64,000 bases of DNA from Panicum virgatum (GCF_016808335.1 NC_053136.1:4012531-4076530); one strand, 5' to 3'; positions 34,114-45,372 are shown, numbered from the stretch's first letter. Notes: generated by a model not told the origin, from the letters alone. Made by a program: numbers and translations.

Positions 34114-35318
34114 TTGGACATGGTTCGATCAATGATGAGCCAGTCGGACCTACCGTTATCGTTTTGGGGTTACGCTCTAGAAACAACAGCTTTCACATTA
34201 AATAGGGCGCCATCAAAATCCGTAGATAAGACACCATATGAGATATGGATTGGCAAGACTCCCAGTTTGTCTTTTCTAAAGATTTGGGGTTGTGAAGCAT
34301 ATGTCAAACGACTCCAGTCTGACAAGTTTGCACCCAAATCGGATAAGTGCATATTCGTGGGATACCCAAAGGAGACCTTAGGGTATTACTTCTACAATCG
34401 ATCTGAGGGCAAAGTGTTTGTCGCTCGGGACAGAGTTTTCCTAGAGAAAGAGTTTCTCAAAGGAGAGAAAAGTAGAAGAACGGTGCAACTCGAAGAAGTT
34501 CGAGATGAGCCAATAGGACAAGACTCTACAAGTGACGCTAATGTAGCTGAACAAGTTGAGATGTCTATGGCAACAGAAGCACCTCCGCAACCACGAAGGT
34601 CAGCAAGGCTCCGCGTAGTACGGGAATTATTAATGTTAGACAATGATGAGCCTGCGATATATGCAGAGGCGATGGCAGACCCTGACTCCGAGATATGGCA
34701 AGATGCCATGAAATCCGAAATAGAATCCATGAAGGAAGATCAAGTTTGGAACTTGATAGACCCGCCTGATGGTGTGAGAACCATATAGTGCAAATGGATC
34801 TATAAGAAGAAGAAAGATATGGATGGAAATATTCACATCTATAAAGTTCGACTTGTCGCAAATGATTTTCGACAAGTTCAAGGAGTTGACTACGACGAGA
34901 CTTTCTTGCCCGTAGCGATGCTTAAATCTGTTCGGATTATTCTAGCTATTGCTGCATATTTCGATTACGAAATATGACAGATGGATGTCAAAACAGCTTT
35001 CCTCAATGGAAATATGACCGAGGACGTGTATATGATGCAGCCCGAGGGTTTTGTCGATCCGACCAATGCTGGAAAGATATGCAAGCTTCAAAAATCCATT
35101 TATGGATTAAAGCAAGCATCTCGGAGTTAGAATATTTGTTTTGATGAAGTAGTCCAAGGGTTTGGCTTCATTAAAAATGAAGAAGAAGCTTGTGTTTACA
35201 AGAAAGAAAGTGGGAGCTCTGTTGCATTTCTAATCTTGTATGTAGATGACATACTACTGATTGGAAATAATATTCTTATGGTTGAGTCCGTAAAGACTTC
35301 ACTGAAAAATAGTTTTCG
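34114..35318 (+). pseudogene. Copia element 2 integrase end and reverse transcriptase, several stops
   Basis: Same phase as the upstream frame. Integrase C-terminus and linker run to TAG at 34786-34788. RT continues with TGA at 34975-34977 (Trp expected) and TAG at 35128-35130 (Trp expected, compared with SRSWNI in element 1). The catalytic motif LYVDDILLIG is still readable. A lost base near 35311-35318 shifts the frame just before MKDLGEAAYILG. Confidence 0.85.
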
Positions 35319-36183
35319 ATGAAGGATTTAGGAGAAGCAGCTTACATACTGGGCATCAAGATCTATAGAGATAGATCAAGGAGGCTTATAGGATTAAGCC
35401 AAGATACTTACATTGACAAAGTGTTGAAGCGGTTCAACATGGAAGAGACAAAGAAAGGGTTCTTGCCTATGTCACATGGCATACATCTTAGCAAGACTCA
35501 GTGTCCTACGACGACTGATGAGCGAGAGCGCATGAGTAAAGTTCCATATGCCTCAGCAATTGGATCTATCATGTATGCAATGATAAGTACACGCCCAGAT
35601 GTTTCTTATGCTCTAAGTGTTACGAGCTATGAAGAACATTCTTAAGTACTTAAGAAGAACTAAGAATGTGTTTTTGGTCTATGGAGGTGAGGAAGAGCTC
35701 GTTGTAACGGGTTACACCGACGCTAGCTTCCAAACTGACAAAGATGATTCAAAGTCCCAATCAGGTTACGTGTTCACAACAAATGGTGGTGCTGTTAGCT
35801 GGAAGAGTTCCAAGCAGAAGACGGTGGCCGATTCTACGACAGAGGCCGAGTACATCGCAGCTTCGGAAGCTGCGAAGGAAGGTGTTGGGATAAGGAAGTT
35901 TCTTATTTAGCTTGGTATGTTCCCTAATGGCTCTAGCCCGCTGGATCTCTACTGTGATAACAGTGGAGCCATTGCGCAAGCCAAGGAGCCAAGGAATCAC
36001 CAGAAGAGCAAACACGTTATGCGGCGATTTCATCTCATTCGAGAGTTCATCGATCGGGGTGAGATCAAGATATGCAAAATACACACGGATCTGAACATTT
36101 CAGATCCGTTGACAAAACCCCTTCCACAGCCCAAGCATGAGAGGCACACAAGAGCAATGGTTATTATATACATTCTGGATTGA
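35319..36183 (+). pseudogene. Copia element 2 RT end and RNase H, shifted frames
   Basis: 35319-35645 continues RT (MKDLGEAAYILGIKIYRD). A deletion of about 50 bp near 35628 joins VTS directly to the MKNILKYLRRTK block and shifts frame. 35617-35910 carries RNase H motifs (GYTDASFQTD, TTEAEYIAASEA) to a TAG at 35908-35910. 35917-36183 in the same phase gives DLYCDNSGA and SDPLTKPLPQ and the natural end. Confidence 0.85.
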
Positions 36184-36190
36184 CTCTAGT

Positions 36191-36203
36191 GCAAGTGGGA
36201 GAC
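36191..36203 (+). other. Copia element 2 polypurine tract
   Basis: gcaagtgggagac directly precedes the 3' LTR, matching the position and sequence of the tract in element 1. Confidence 0.75.
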
Positions 36204-37525
36204 TGTTGGAAATATGCCCTAGAGGCAATCATATTTCCTTGTATTCAAGGTTAATAAAGTGTACCTTGAATATTCATGGATGACAACTTGTATTGATTAA
36301 TGCTTATGTGAAATATTTGTGAAACTCTATACTTGTATGAATATTCTAAAATGTTCCTAGTCGGAGTTCATGTGAGGACACACATGAATATTAGACTAGC
36401 ATATGTATTAGTTGATTGACTACGTTTCACAAGTCATGGACATGGGGATGTCAAACTAATAATGTGGGCTCATGTGAAACATGAGACTGAATTGACTCAA
36501 CACGAGATGATGACTTCTCATTACACAATATGTACGCTGTGTCCTAAGACCTGAGATTGTCGTATGTACTCAAGATGTGAACCGATTTACTTAGGAGCCA
36601 TCAAACGCTGCACCGTAACAGGGTAGTCATAAAGGTGGCTTTCGGGTCTGTCAAGAAACATGCTATGAGACATAGTCGGTCAAGATGAGATTTACCCCTC
36701 CCTACAAGAGAGAGATATCTCTGGGCCCCTCGAGTGATTCGGATCAGGAAATGCATGGCCATGCTGGGGTTAAGAGTTAACCAAGTATTCCGAATCACAG
36801 GATCGAGAAAGAGCGGTCGGCTTTAAACTAGACCAAATATCGTGAGGCAAAGGGAACAACATGTATATGATATTGTGGCGGTTCGTCTGATATGATCTTT
36901 GTGTGCGTATAGGAGTTGACATGTCTTGGTAGAGGCCACTGTCTACTATTGGGCCGAGTAAGAGTACCCGGACCATGTCTATTCGCATATGAGCACATAG
37001 GGTCACACACTTAAGGGAAAGAAACCTGATAAGGATGAGATCCGAATTAGACTGGGCTTAGGTGCACTAATGGGCCTTTTCGGCCCAAAAAAGAGCGCCC
37101 AAGGTGGGGCCCAAGGCAGCCCACCTAAGGGGCTATATAAACAGAGGAGGAGGGGGCGCCTAAAAACCCTAGACCTTGTACTATTCACAGGTACTGTTCA
37201 CGTGAACAGTAGCCGACGTGAACCGTAGCTGCCCGCTCCTTCGCGCCTAAGCCCTAGGTCGTCTACGCGGATCTAGCAATCCGGATCGCGACACTTCTTC
37301 CCGTACGTGTGGATACCTTGGAGGTGCCGCATCTGCTGCACAAGGACGAGCCGCACGTGAGGAGGTTCTCGCAACTGCACTGCCGGCTTCCATCTGTTCG
37401 ACTACATCGACACGCGACAGAAGTTCCACATCCGCGCGTCTAGTGGTAATCCCGTGATCTATAACTGCAGTAATCCTGGTTTATGCGGTAGAAAATTTTT
37501 ATTTATGCTACCTCATATTCCTACA
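36204..37525 (+). repeat. Copia element 2, 3' LTR (full length)
   Basis: 1,322 bp, starting TGTTGGAAATATGCCC directly after the polypurine tract and ending ATTCCTACA before the cggtg duplication. It has a TATA-like box at 37133-37141 and a 20-bp palindrome at 37192-37211. Confidence 0.9.
37133..37141 (+). promoter_or_regulatory. TATA-like box of the copia 2 LTR
   Basis: The sequence ctatataaac lies in the U3 region of the intact 3' LTR. The matching segment is absent from the 5' LTR. Confidence 0.5.
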
Positions 37526-38169
37526 CGGTGGCGCGTAGCGGGGAAGGCGGTAGCTGGGGAGGTGCTCGGCGCAGGGGGGGTCAACGCGCGGCGGCTGTGC
37601 GAGCTCTGCTCGCAGCGAGCGCGAGCGCCGAGGCGGCCGCGCTGTGCCGGGCGGCGCGGCGAGTGCAGGACGATGGGACGGGTCAGGCAGGCGTGAGCGG
37701 AGGAGGCGGCGCTGTGCTTGACGACGGGCGGCGCGGCGAGCCTCCAGACGCGTGGTGAATGTGGGAGCAGGGGGGTCGGGCGCGCGTGGGCAGGGAGCAG
37801 AGGAGAAGGAAGGAGAGAGGAGAAGGAGGGAGAAAAGAAAAGAAGAAAAGGAAAAAGGAAAAGGAGAAGAGAAGAAAAAGAGAGAGGAAAAAGAAAGAGG
37901 GGCGCGGCAGAATTCGCGGCGGCGATCGCGGAGCCGGTCGAGCACGCGCGGCGGTCGGGCGCAGCGCGTCGCGCAAAATGAGGAAAAGAAGATGAGACGC
38001 CAATTGAATTCGGGTGTCGGGACGGCGAAAATCGCCGGGAATGATTTTGGGAGATCAGGAGCTCGGACGGGAAGGGATTTAGAAAAGATTTGAGCTCAAC
38101 GATGCAAAATAAAATTTGAAAATTATTTTTAGCACGTGATTTAACTTGGTGAATTTTTGGGATGTTACA

Positions 38170-38778
38170 CAATGTGACCCCAAAACCAAGTCCTTCGCCT
38201 TCATCCACTGCTGGTTGGAGGTTAGGCACACCGAGAAGTTCCTATCTCTGCAAGAGGCCATGAAGCAATCAAAGAGGCCAAGCACATCAGACAAGTGTGC
38301 TACACCAGCTGAAGATGAAGGAAATGAAGGAGGTCAAGACTCGACACCAGCTAACTCTTGCATGCCTCGTGCCAAGCAAGATCGACCTCCGGGTCGGAAA
38401 CAGTCGAAGGAGAAGGTGAAGAGGAATGGACGAGGAGTTGATGAGTGCATAGAGGTCTGGGGCAGCTTTGTTCAAATGAAGATGGAAGAAGCAAAACAAA
38501 AAGATAATAGGTGGAAAGAAGCTACCAGGATTGAGCAGAAGAAGCTTGAAGAATCTACCAGGATTGAGGAGAAGAAGCTAGAGATGGAGGAGCGGTGGTT
38601 GATATGGGAGCAAGAGCAAAAGATTATGTTCTGTGATCTCAGCTCGATGGACGAGAATCAGAGGGTCTACGTTCGAGCGATGAGGGCACAGATTGCAGCT
38701 GCAAAGGTTGCCTCACTCAATTCGGGGGCAAGCGAGCATGCTAGCGGCGCGTCTGGGGATGCCGTAAGCTCCGCGTGA
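38170..38778 (+). pseudogene. C-terminal part of a Harbinger-type Myb/NAM-associated protein
   Basis: An open frame of about 200 residues is cut at its 5' side by the gypsy LTR. It starts with the block FAFIHCWLEVRHTEKF, followed by RPPGRKQSKEK, a charged helical stretch (residue runs such as KKLEESTRIEEKKLEMEER) and an acidic-to-small-residue tail. This is the layout of the NAM-associated C-terminal domain found in the second protein of PIF/Harbinger transposons and in domesticated relatives. The N-terminal Myb part is missing. A transposase tail in convergent orientation lies 1.2 kb downstream, which supports a Harbinger origin. Confidence 0.6.
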
Positions 38779-39989
38779 TCCTTTGCCGAGGTGTGTCCCC
38801 TTCCATCAAGCGAGCTGAATAATTTCTAAATGAGATATTACTGATTTTATTTGACACGTTTGTGTTTGTGTCAGACCTCCATCAAGAGCTTGTTCAAGGA
38901 CCCCACCCAAGAGCAGAGGCTGCAGCTAGCTAGAAGATGAAGATGACACCATGTTGTTTGTTTAGTGCCTGGACACCATGTTTCTGTCATGTGAACATGA
39001 GATATGATTCTGAGATATTGTACTTGAGATATGAAAATAAATAATTTCATGAAAGTGATATGTGATTCTGTGATAATTAGAGCTGAGATGTACTTTTAGA
39101 TTACCAGTGCTTGATATGTAGACAGGATGCTGTTCTGGTCTCAGATTGATCAGGTTACAGCTCTAATTTTATTTAACTGAATTTTGGATGGTAGCCTGAA
39201 TGTGTAGCTTTTTTACTTAACTGAAGCTAACAGCTTAAGTGTGTATGAATTATGTGTCAGCAAGTTATATATGTCTATTTGAAATAAGACCAGAATCACT
39301 GAACAAAGGATGACTAGCAAGTTATCCAACATGTTGTTTTCAGTGATTCTGTTATTGTAGCAGCTGCATCTTTCAGGTTCAGAGTTGTTAATTATAGCAG
39401 CAGCTGCATCATTGCTACAATAATCTGACTCACAGTACTACTGACAGCTTCTTCTTTTGCTCCATCAATTCTGAACCATGTTTGGCAGAGCACGGCCTCT
39501 TTCAATCATTGACAAAGCAGTTTTGACAACAAATTCAGAAACTGGTCATGCTGACTATCACTACATGACCAACTTGTCTCATCCTCCATTTCAGGGTGTT
39601 CATTATATATTGAAAAGACAGACAATGACCTAGACAGACCTTCAGAAAGAGATGCAATTTTCTAAATTTTCTGAAATGCATGCAGAGCTTAAAACGGTGT
39701 TGCTGCTGCAGACACACAATTGACTGCAGGCATGTAACAAATTATACTGCAGGCATGTAACAGTGACTTGATTGCAGTTTCTGCCAGTGTATCTGAAACA
39801 AACAAAAATATTCTTTGGAATATTTTTTGTAAAGTTTGCAAGTACTCATAGCTATCCACTGAAAGAGAAGAGCATTACAATTCTGAGAGCATTACAATAT
39901 TTGTCTGCATTACAATTCCTCCAAATTCCAATACAAATCTACAAGAGGACAGCTACTGGAAAAGAGTACAGTTACAAATCTCAATTATA
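38779..39989. other. Non-coding stretch between the two Harbinger-type remnants
   Basis: AT-rich, no credible frame. It could hold the 3' untranslated regions of both convergent genes. I see no terminal inverted repeats. Confidence 0.6.
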
Positions 39990-39995
39990 GCTACC

Positions 39996-40192
39996 TAGAA
40001 CTATGGATCGCCCACAAACGCTCGACGAGATCGTTTCGGAGCTGCTCATGTGTCGATTTATCCTCGATCTCTTGATGCATCTTGAGGAACTCCTCCAACA
40101 GCTGTGGATCACGATGCTCGTAATCCTTAGGGTCCAACACCTTGGTAACAGTACCTTTCTGATTGTAGTTGAAATCATCCTCGTCCTCTCTC
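39996..40192 (-). pseudogene. C-terminal exon of a Harbinger-type transposase
   Basis: On the minus strand a frame of about 65 residues reads GTVTKVLDPKDYEHRDPQ and ends HEQLRNDLVERLWAIHSSR and a stop at about 39996. The motif H-x2-L-x2-DLVEHLW at the very end is typical of PIF/Harbinger transposases. The catalytic DDE exons are not found upstream, so only the tail remains. An acceptor-like AG lies near 40193. Confidence 0.5.
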
Positions 40193-40210
40193 TCATCTTG
40201 ATTGCATAGT

Positions 40211-41350
40211 GCACAGTTACATCAGATTATAGCAAGCCTTGCAAAGCAAACAATTCAGAAGACTGGTAAATGACTTATTAACAGTATGCCATTCTGGGTT
40301 GTTTCCTGCATTTCTTCTTAGGGAACCAGAACACTTATCACAAACACTAATATTCCAGAACCTTTGCAAGCATATCAATCTAATTCATTGTTAGGGTGAA
40401 ATCAAAAGGAAAAACACTTATCACAAACACTAATATTCCAGAATGTTTTCTCTATTACATCTCAGTCACAACCGGTAACCGTTTATGCGTTCAGGGGCGC
40501 AAACTATTTGTGAACCTTTGCAAGAAATATACACATCCAACTTAGTCTTTCCAGAAGGCATTCAGCAAATATAGTGGCCATATATATGCAAGATTCTTGA
40601 TAGTTGACACAAGAAAGCCAAGAAATATGCAAGATTCTTGATGGTGGACACAAAAATGCTTACAAATATCAATTACTAGTCAAAATATAGTCTTTCCAGC
40701 AGGGCTAGTAGAGGCACGAGATAACATGATGCTACTTCAGAAAGCCAAGAAATTAAAGCCTGAGACAGGAGATAGGAGGTTGACACAATCTGTCGTTCTA
40801 TCATTGCACATCAGAGACAGGAGGCGAGATCGCAAAAATTGAGACACGAACACGATGCAAAAGGCTTCAATTTTTTTTCCACCTCAGAATTTGCAAAAGC
40901 TCCGAGTACTGCACTGCGCCTAGTAGATGTACGGGACGACGGGCTCCTCCTCGCACCGACGAGGGCAGGGAGGCGGCGACGGGCAGGGAGGCAGAGGTGG
41001 TAGGGAGGTTGGGGAGGCACGAGGCAGCGGCGGTGGGAGGACCGTAGCGCGAGGAGGTTGGGGACCGCAGCGCGCCGCCCGGGTCGCCCCCCACCCCGCT
41101 TCCTCCTCCTCCTGGCGCGAGGGCGGCGGCGCCCGGACGACGAGCGGGGCGGCGATGGGGTTGCGAGCGCCGGCGGTGCGGGGTACGGAATGGACGAGTG
41201 GGAGTGGGAGAGGGGTGTGGTTGAGAGGATGACAGGTGGGGCCTAATTGTCAGTTGGAAAAATGGAAGCCCAATTTACTAAACTTGTTGGAATGTGGGTG
41301 AGTAAAATTTACTGACTCAAATTTAGCAGTCCTACTGGAGTTATAGTTGG
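40211..41350. other. No gene seen; short direct repeats and a GC-rich block
   Basis: A 31-bp segment (acacttatcacaaacactaa and following) occurs at 40330-40360 and again at 40413-40443. A short repeat with atgcaagattcttgat occurs twice at about 40588-40645. 40920-41230 is GC-rich like a grass 5' exon or promoter, but no frame there is convincing. Confidence 0.5.
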
Positions 41351-41708
41351 AGTTATTCTAAGTGGGCCGAGCCGATGAAACTTGGCACCCAAGTAAACAC
41401 AGTTTTTTTCTTTTTGGGTTGGAGTGGGCGGGTTGGTTGTTTGGCCCACTAAGTAAAATTTGTCTGCATTTCATTTTCCACAATAACAGCTTGACATAAT
41501 AATCAAGTTATGGGGATGTTTTTCTTTTCTAATAGGAATATATTCCACTTTTTTTTAATAGGAAATATTCCTTTACTCAGTGGCTCTAGGCAAGTCGCCA
41601 GATACCAGAGCAAGTACAAAGTCTGGAGCATAATTCATATACATACATGATCCCTTCTCTAAAGTACACCCATAGCTAGCTAGACTATCAGCCACCTTAT
41701 TATATGAT

Positions 41709-42506
41709 CTAGCACATACAGAGACAGAACAAAAAAACAAATTGAGACATCATAAGCTCATGTATCTGCCTAAACAAACATCCATTTGGACTTCGATCAA
41801 AGTCTGTTGACATAAGTGCTCTTCCCACAATTGATGCATCGGTTTCTAGTACTATTCTTGTCATTCCCAAATCAGCGGCTCGTTGAAGACTATACTTAAC
41901 TGCTAGAGTTTCAGCTTGCAAAGCATTTGCAACTCGAGAAAAGCTTCCAGCTCCCCCTTCCAGAAACTTACCTTCACAATCCCTGACGACAAAACCCCAT
42001 CCTCCAGCCCTTGTAGATTCAAAGAAGGAGGCATCCACATTAATTTTATAATGATGAACAGGAGGAGGCTTCCACTTGGGAGCTGGAATATTTGGCTTTG
42101 TTATGCACCTGTTTGCCATCTTCTCAAATTCCATCATGTGGAAGGAAACAGAATTACTGATTTCCACTGCAGTGGCCATCCTTTCACCCACATTCGCCTT
42201 ATTACGCGCTGACCACCAACGCCAAAGCCATATAAACACTCTATTCTGATCCTTTTGCTCAAAACTCAATATTCCCATTACAGTTTCCTTCCCAGATCTG
42301 CATTGCTCTAGTTCAGCCCTTATATGCTCCAAGTTCATCATTCGCCAACATTCCTTAGCCATCTTGCATTTGAAAAATAAGTGGCCACAATCCTCATCTA
42401 ATCGATAGCACACAGGGCAAATAGTTTCAGTTTTTACTCCTCGCCTAGCTAAGTTTCGCCTTACAGGAAGGCTATTATGTGCCAGCCGCCATATAAACAT
42501 GTTCAC
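41709..42506 (-). pseudogene. LINE zinc-finger (zf-RVT) and RNase H region
   Basis: Begins MNMFIWRLAHNSLPVRRNLA. It has the cysteine/histidine block CPVCYRLDEDCGHLFFKC and an RNase H domain starting KINVDASFFES with RAGGWGFVVRDCEGKF and AETLAVKYSLQRA. This RNase H is typical of plant L1 LINEs. It ends at 41709 before the poly-A end. Confidence 0.85.
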
Positions 42507-42524
42507 TTTGTTTGGAAATTTCAG

Positions 42525-43328
42525 CTACCATATTTTGTGCCAGTTACACTCTACATTACTACTCGCAGCCATTGATGATGATACATCCCTTCCCAAATTT
42601 TGATCTCGAATCTGAATAGCTAGCTTATAAGCTGATTTTACTGAAAACTTCCCCATTGGATAAAAATGCCATACCGGCCAGTCAACCATATCTACATCAA
42701 TTGGAATTGTCAAAATCACACTAGCATCCTCTGGCCAGAAAGTATCAGTGACCAATTGTTCATCCCAATCCCCTGTGCTAGGATCAATCAATTCCGAAAC
42801 TTTGGTCAGGAGGGATGAACCTCTTTGTGTGATTGGTTTTCTTATGCATCCACGAGGAATCCATGGGTCAGCCCATATATTAGTATTGTTACCATTACCA
42901 ATTCGCCAAATCAGACCTTGTTTTAGGAGCTGAAGTCCCTGCAAAATACTACGCCATGAGTATGAAATGCCTTCTCTTGCTGTGCATTGCAAGATAGTAG
43001 TGTTTGGAAAATATTTCGCCTTTAGAACTTGGCCACATAGAGTATCGGGGCTGGTTAAGAGTCGCCATGCTTGTCGTGCTAGCATTGCCATATTAAACAA
43101 ATGTAGATCACGAAAACCCAGACCCCCCATCTTCTTTGATCTCGTCAATTTCTCCCAGCTTAACCAGTGTATCTTATTCACTTTGTCTTGTTGGCTCCAC
43201 CAATACCGACCAATAATTGTGCTCAATTCATCACACAAGCCTTTTGTTAGATCAAAGCATGACATCGCAAAGGTCGGAATCGCTTGTGCTACTGCTTTTA
43301 CAAGGATCTCCTTCCCTGCTTTAGACAA
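42525..43328 (-). pseudogene. LINE RT C-terminal region
   Basis: Typical plant LINE downstream region: MSKAGKEILVKAVAQAIPTF, then WLSWEKLTRSKKMGGLGFRD and WRIGNGNNTNIWADPWIP. It ends at TAG (42525-42527) where Lys is likely in WHKIWKLKFPNKVNMF. The next segment is in the same phase. Confidence 0.85.
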
Positions 43329-43380
43329 TAGCTTTTCCTTCCATCCTTGAATACGTGCCCAAACCTTTTGTTTAATGTAT

Positions 43381-43860
43381 TCAAAAGCTTTCTTTTTTTG
43401 ATTTACCCACTGAAACAGGAAGCCCCAAGTACCTCTCAGCGCTTGCCTCCTGATTGATGGACAGAATTAATCTCATTTGTTGTTTTGCATGATCTCCAGT
43501 ATTTGGGCTGAACAAAATAGATGATTTATCTTTGTTTATTACCTGACCGGATGCTAGTTCATATTTACACATAATTTGCTTCAGTGCTTGAGCACCAGAA
43601 CACCTTGCCTTCATGAGAATTAAAGAATCATCTGCAAAAAATAGATGATTGACCCGAGGGGCTTCACGACGTATTTTAATTCCTTCAATCTTCCCATCGG
43701 ACTCAGCTTGCTGCAACAAAGCTGATAGACCCTCTGCGCAAAGAATAAATAGATAAGGTGACAATGGATCGCCCTGACGCAAACCCCTTTGAGGGAAAAA
43801 ACGATCAGTGTACTCACCATTCACCTTTATGCGGTATGAAACTGTTATGACACACTTCAT
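43381..43860 (-). pseudogene. LINE reverse transcriptase, catalytic part
   Basis: Contains RGLRQGDPLSPYLFILCAEG and the catalytic motif FFADDSLILMKA (the F/YADD site). It ends at a stop at 43381 after GLPVSVGKSKKESF. A further 1-base shift separates it from the next segment. Confidence 0.85.
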
Positions 43861-44488
43861 GATGAGATCTATCCACTTGGAAACCCAGTTTTTGCATCAT
43901 TTTCTTCAAAAAGGGCCATTCAATTCTATCATAAACCTTGCTCATATCGAGTTTGATAGCAGCCAATCTACCAGCCCCTCTTCTCCTATTATTTATGTGA
44001 TGGGTCAGTTCATATGCCAAAAGCACATTGTCCGTGATCATACGGCCTGGTACAAAAGCACTTTGCGAAGGAGAGATAATATCCAGTAGGATCTTTTTCA
44101 GTCTATTTGCCAGCACTTTAGAAACCAGTTTGTAAAGAACATTACACAAGCTGATTGGCCTCAAGTTCTTTAATTTCTCTGGTTGCTTGACCTTAGGAAT
44201 GAGCACAATAATTGTATCATTCCAGCCCTGTGGCATATCACCGCCATTCAGCACCTCAAGCACCTCCTTCTTCACCCGTTCACCAAGAAGTTGCCAAAAT
44301 TGCTTGTAGAAAATTGATGGCATCCCATCAGCTCCCGGCGCTTTCAAGTCCCCAATACTCTCTAAGGCTGCCCACACCTCATCGCCAGTGAAAGGCGCTA
44401 ATAAAGCTTCATTCATCTCCGGTGAGACACGGCGCTGAACACACTGAATAACATCACTTTCACGGTCACCTGCCTGAGATAAAAACAA
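43814..44488 (-). pseudogene. LINE reverse transcriptase, N-terminal part
   Basis: Contains LKAPGADGMPSIFYKQFW, the NLRPISLCNVLYKLVSKVLA block and SQSAFVPGRMITDNVLLAYE, all hallmarks of plant L1 RT. The block AIKLDMSKVYDRIEW would normally read DMSKAYDR. After KLGF the frame is lost by a 1-base shift and continues at 43860. Confidence 0.85.
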
Positions 44489-44566
44489 TCAGTATACTCC
44501 ACTTGAATAACTAGTGAGCTTTCACTTCTTGCATCTCAATCAGCTTCTCTAAGAGAGTGCAGCAAA

Positions 44567-45364
44567 TAAGGATGGCAGCGGATCGGGTACGGGTCGGATA
44601 TCCGCGGATTTCGGGTTTGCGGGTTTCGGGTTCGGGTTCTAATATTCGCCCACGGATTTGCGGGTTCGGATACCCGAAATATTTCGGGTTTGGGTCGGAT
44701 TTTTAATTGGACCCGTGGAGCTCCATTGGGACCCCGAAAACAATAGCCCAATAAAGCCCACCTAACAACCCTAGGTATATATTCCCACATCAGACCCTCA
44801 CTCAGTCACTCGTCACTCCCTCCCGGCAGCCTCACCCGTCGCCCATTCCAGCGACCCGGCGGCTGCCTGCAGCGGCGCAGCCAGGCTGCCAGGCACCCAC
44901 CCGCCCCGGCCCCGCCCCCACTGCCCGTCGGGCGCCGGCCTGCCGGCCAAGCGGCCACCCGCCCGCCCCGGCCCCCACTGCCGGCCGGCCTGCCGCCAGG
45001 CGGCCACGGGCCACTCGCCAGCCCTGACCCCCACTGTCGGCCGGCCACGAGGCAGCGGCCGCCGACCAGCGAGAGCAGAGCGCAGCAGCGCCCAGCCTAG
45101 AAGAGAGCGGAGCAGAGGCAGAGCGCCCCGTAGAGCGCAAATCAGAGGACCCCGCGCCCCGCACCCCGGCTGTCGCGCAGAGGTTTCTAAAAAATTCGGG
45201 TTTGCGGATTACCCGTTGGGTTTCGGATATCCGAGGGTTTCGGTTTTGGGCATGAATTCTCACCCGAATCAGAGTTCGGGTCGGGTTCGGGTTTTAAGTT
45301 CGGGTTTCGGGTTTGGGTGCCCAGACACCCCACCCGATCCGAACCCGACCCATTGCCATCCTTA
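44567..45364. mobile_element. Non-autonomous hAT element (798 bp)
   Basis: Terminal inverted repeats TAAGGATGGCAGCGGATCGG and, inverted, TAAGGATGGCAATGGGTCGG are flanked by the perfect 8-bp duplication gcagcaaa (44559-44566 and 45365-45372). Subterminal regions are filled with cgggtttcgggt-type motifs. There is no transposase. The interior has a TATA-like box near 44776 followed by a GC-rich stretch (44800-45180) with proline/alanine-rich chance frames, as if a promoter and 5' exon had been captured. The related locus at 60305-60340 lacks it. Confidence 0.85.
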
Positions 45365-45372
45365 GCAGCAAA

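Larger units (their letters stand above)
29904..37525 (+). mobile_element. Ty1/copia LTR retrotransposon 2, decayed, inserted in the gypsy 5' LTR
   Basis: Ends are TGTTGGAAATATGCCC and ATTCCTACA, with a perfect 5-bp duplication cggtg (29899-29903 and 37526-37530). Order on the plus strand: 5' LTR 29904-30864, primer site, leader, gag-pol 32290-36183, polypurine tract, 3' LTR 36204-37525. The 5' LTR is 361 bp shorter than the 3' LTR because of two internal deletions. The polyprotein has at least five stops and two frameshifts. Its gag and integrase resemble those of copia element 1, so both belong to related families of different age. Confidence 0.95.
17400..38169 (-). mobile_element. Ty3/gypsy (Tekay-like chromovirus) retrotransposon with nested insertions, left LTR truncated
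   Basis: The internal region (20677-27398) is bounded on the right by a Met-tRNA primer site and on the left by a polypurine tract, so the element lies on the minus strand. The LTRs start TGTAACATCCC. The right (5') LTR spans 27399-38169 and holds the copia insertion 29904-37525, leaving about 3.1 kb of LTR. The left (3') LTR, 17400-20676, is broken at its outer end and holds a foreign LTR-element fragment. The gene order gag, protease, RT, RNase H, integrase, chromodomain identifies a chromovirus. Two extra related frames precede gag. Many stops and frameshifts show it is dead. The right flank caatg (38170-38174) cannot be matched on the left because of truncation. Confidence 0.9.
27399..38169 (-). 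repeat. Gypsy 5' LTR, interrupted by copia element 2
   Basis: 27399-29903 and 37531-38169 together form one LTR of about 3.1 kb, once the copia element at 29904-37525 and one cggtg duplication are excluded. It begins TGTAACATCCC at 38169 and ends GACGCTTCA at 27399. 29604-29903 and 37531-37890 match the left LTR. A purine-rich (gga/gaa) run lies at 37800-37905. Small frames in it have no family features. Confidence 0.85.
41551..44492 (-). mobile_element. 5'-truncated L1-type LINE
   Basis: A minus-strand element with reverse transcriptase, a zinc-finger block and RNase H. It ends in a short poly-T (poly-A on its own strand) at 41551-41556. Flanks carry a 12-bp duplication, tatattccactt (41539-41550) and tatactccactt (44493-44504), with one mismatch. 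The endonuclease and ORF1 are absent, so it was truncated at the 5' end on insertion. A related locus at about 60190 (attcctattgaataactag) looks like the unfilled site. Coding is broken by two frameshifts and at least one stop. Confidence 0.85.

Noticed and set aside
37508..38003. Overlapping frames on both strands near the gypsy LTR end
   Set aside because: The sequence is gypsy LTR, repeated at 17400-18080. The frames come from the gga/gaa run.
44806..45263. GC-rich frames of 70-140 codons on the minus strand
   Set aside because: They lie inside the hAT element with repeated Gly/Ala/Trp-rich words. There is no homology that I can see.
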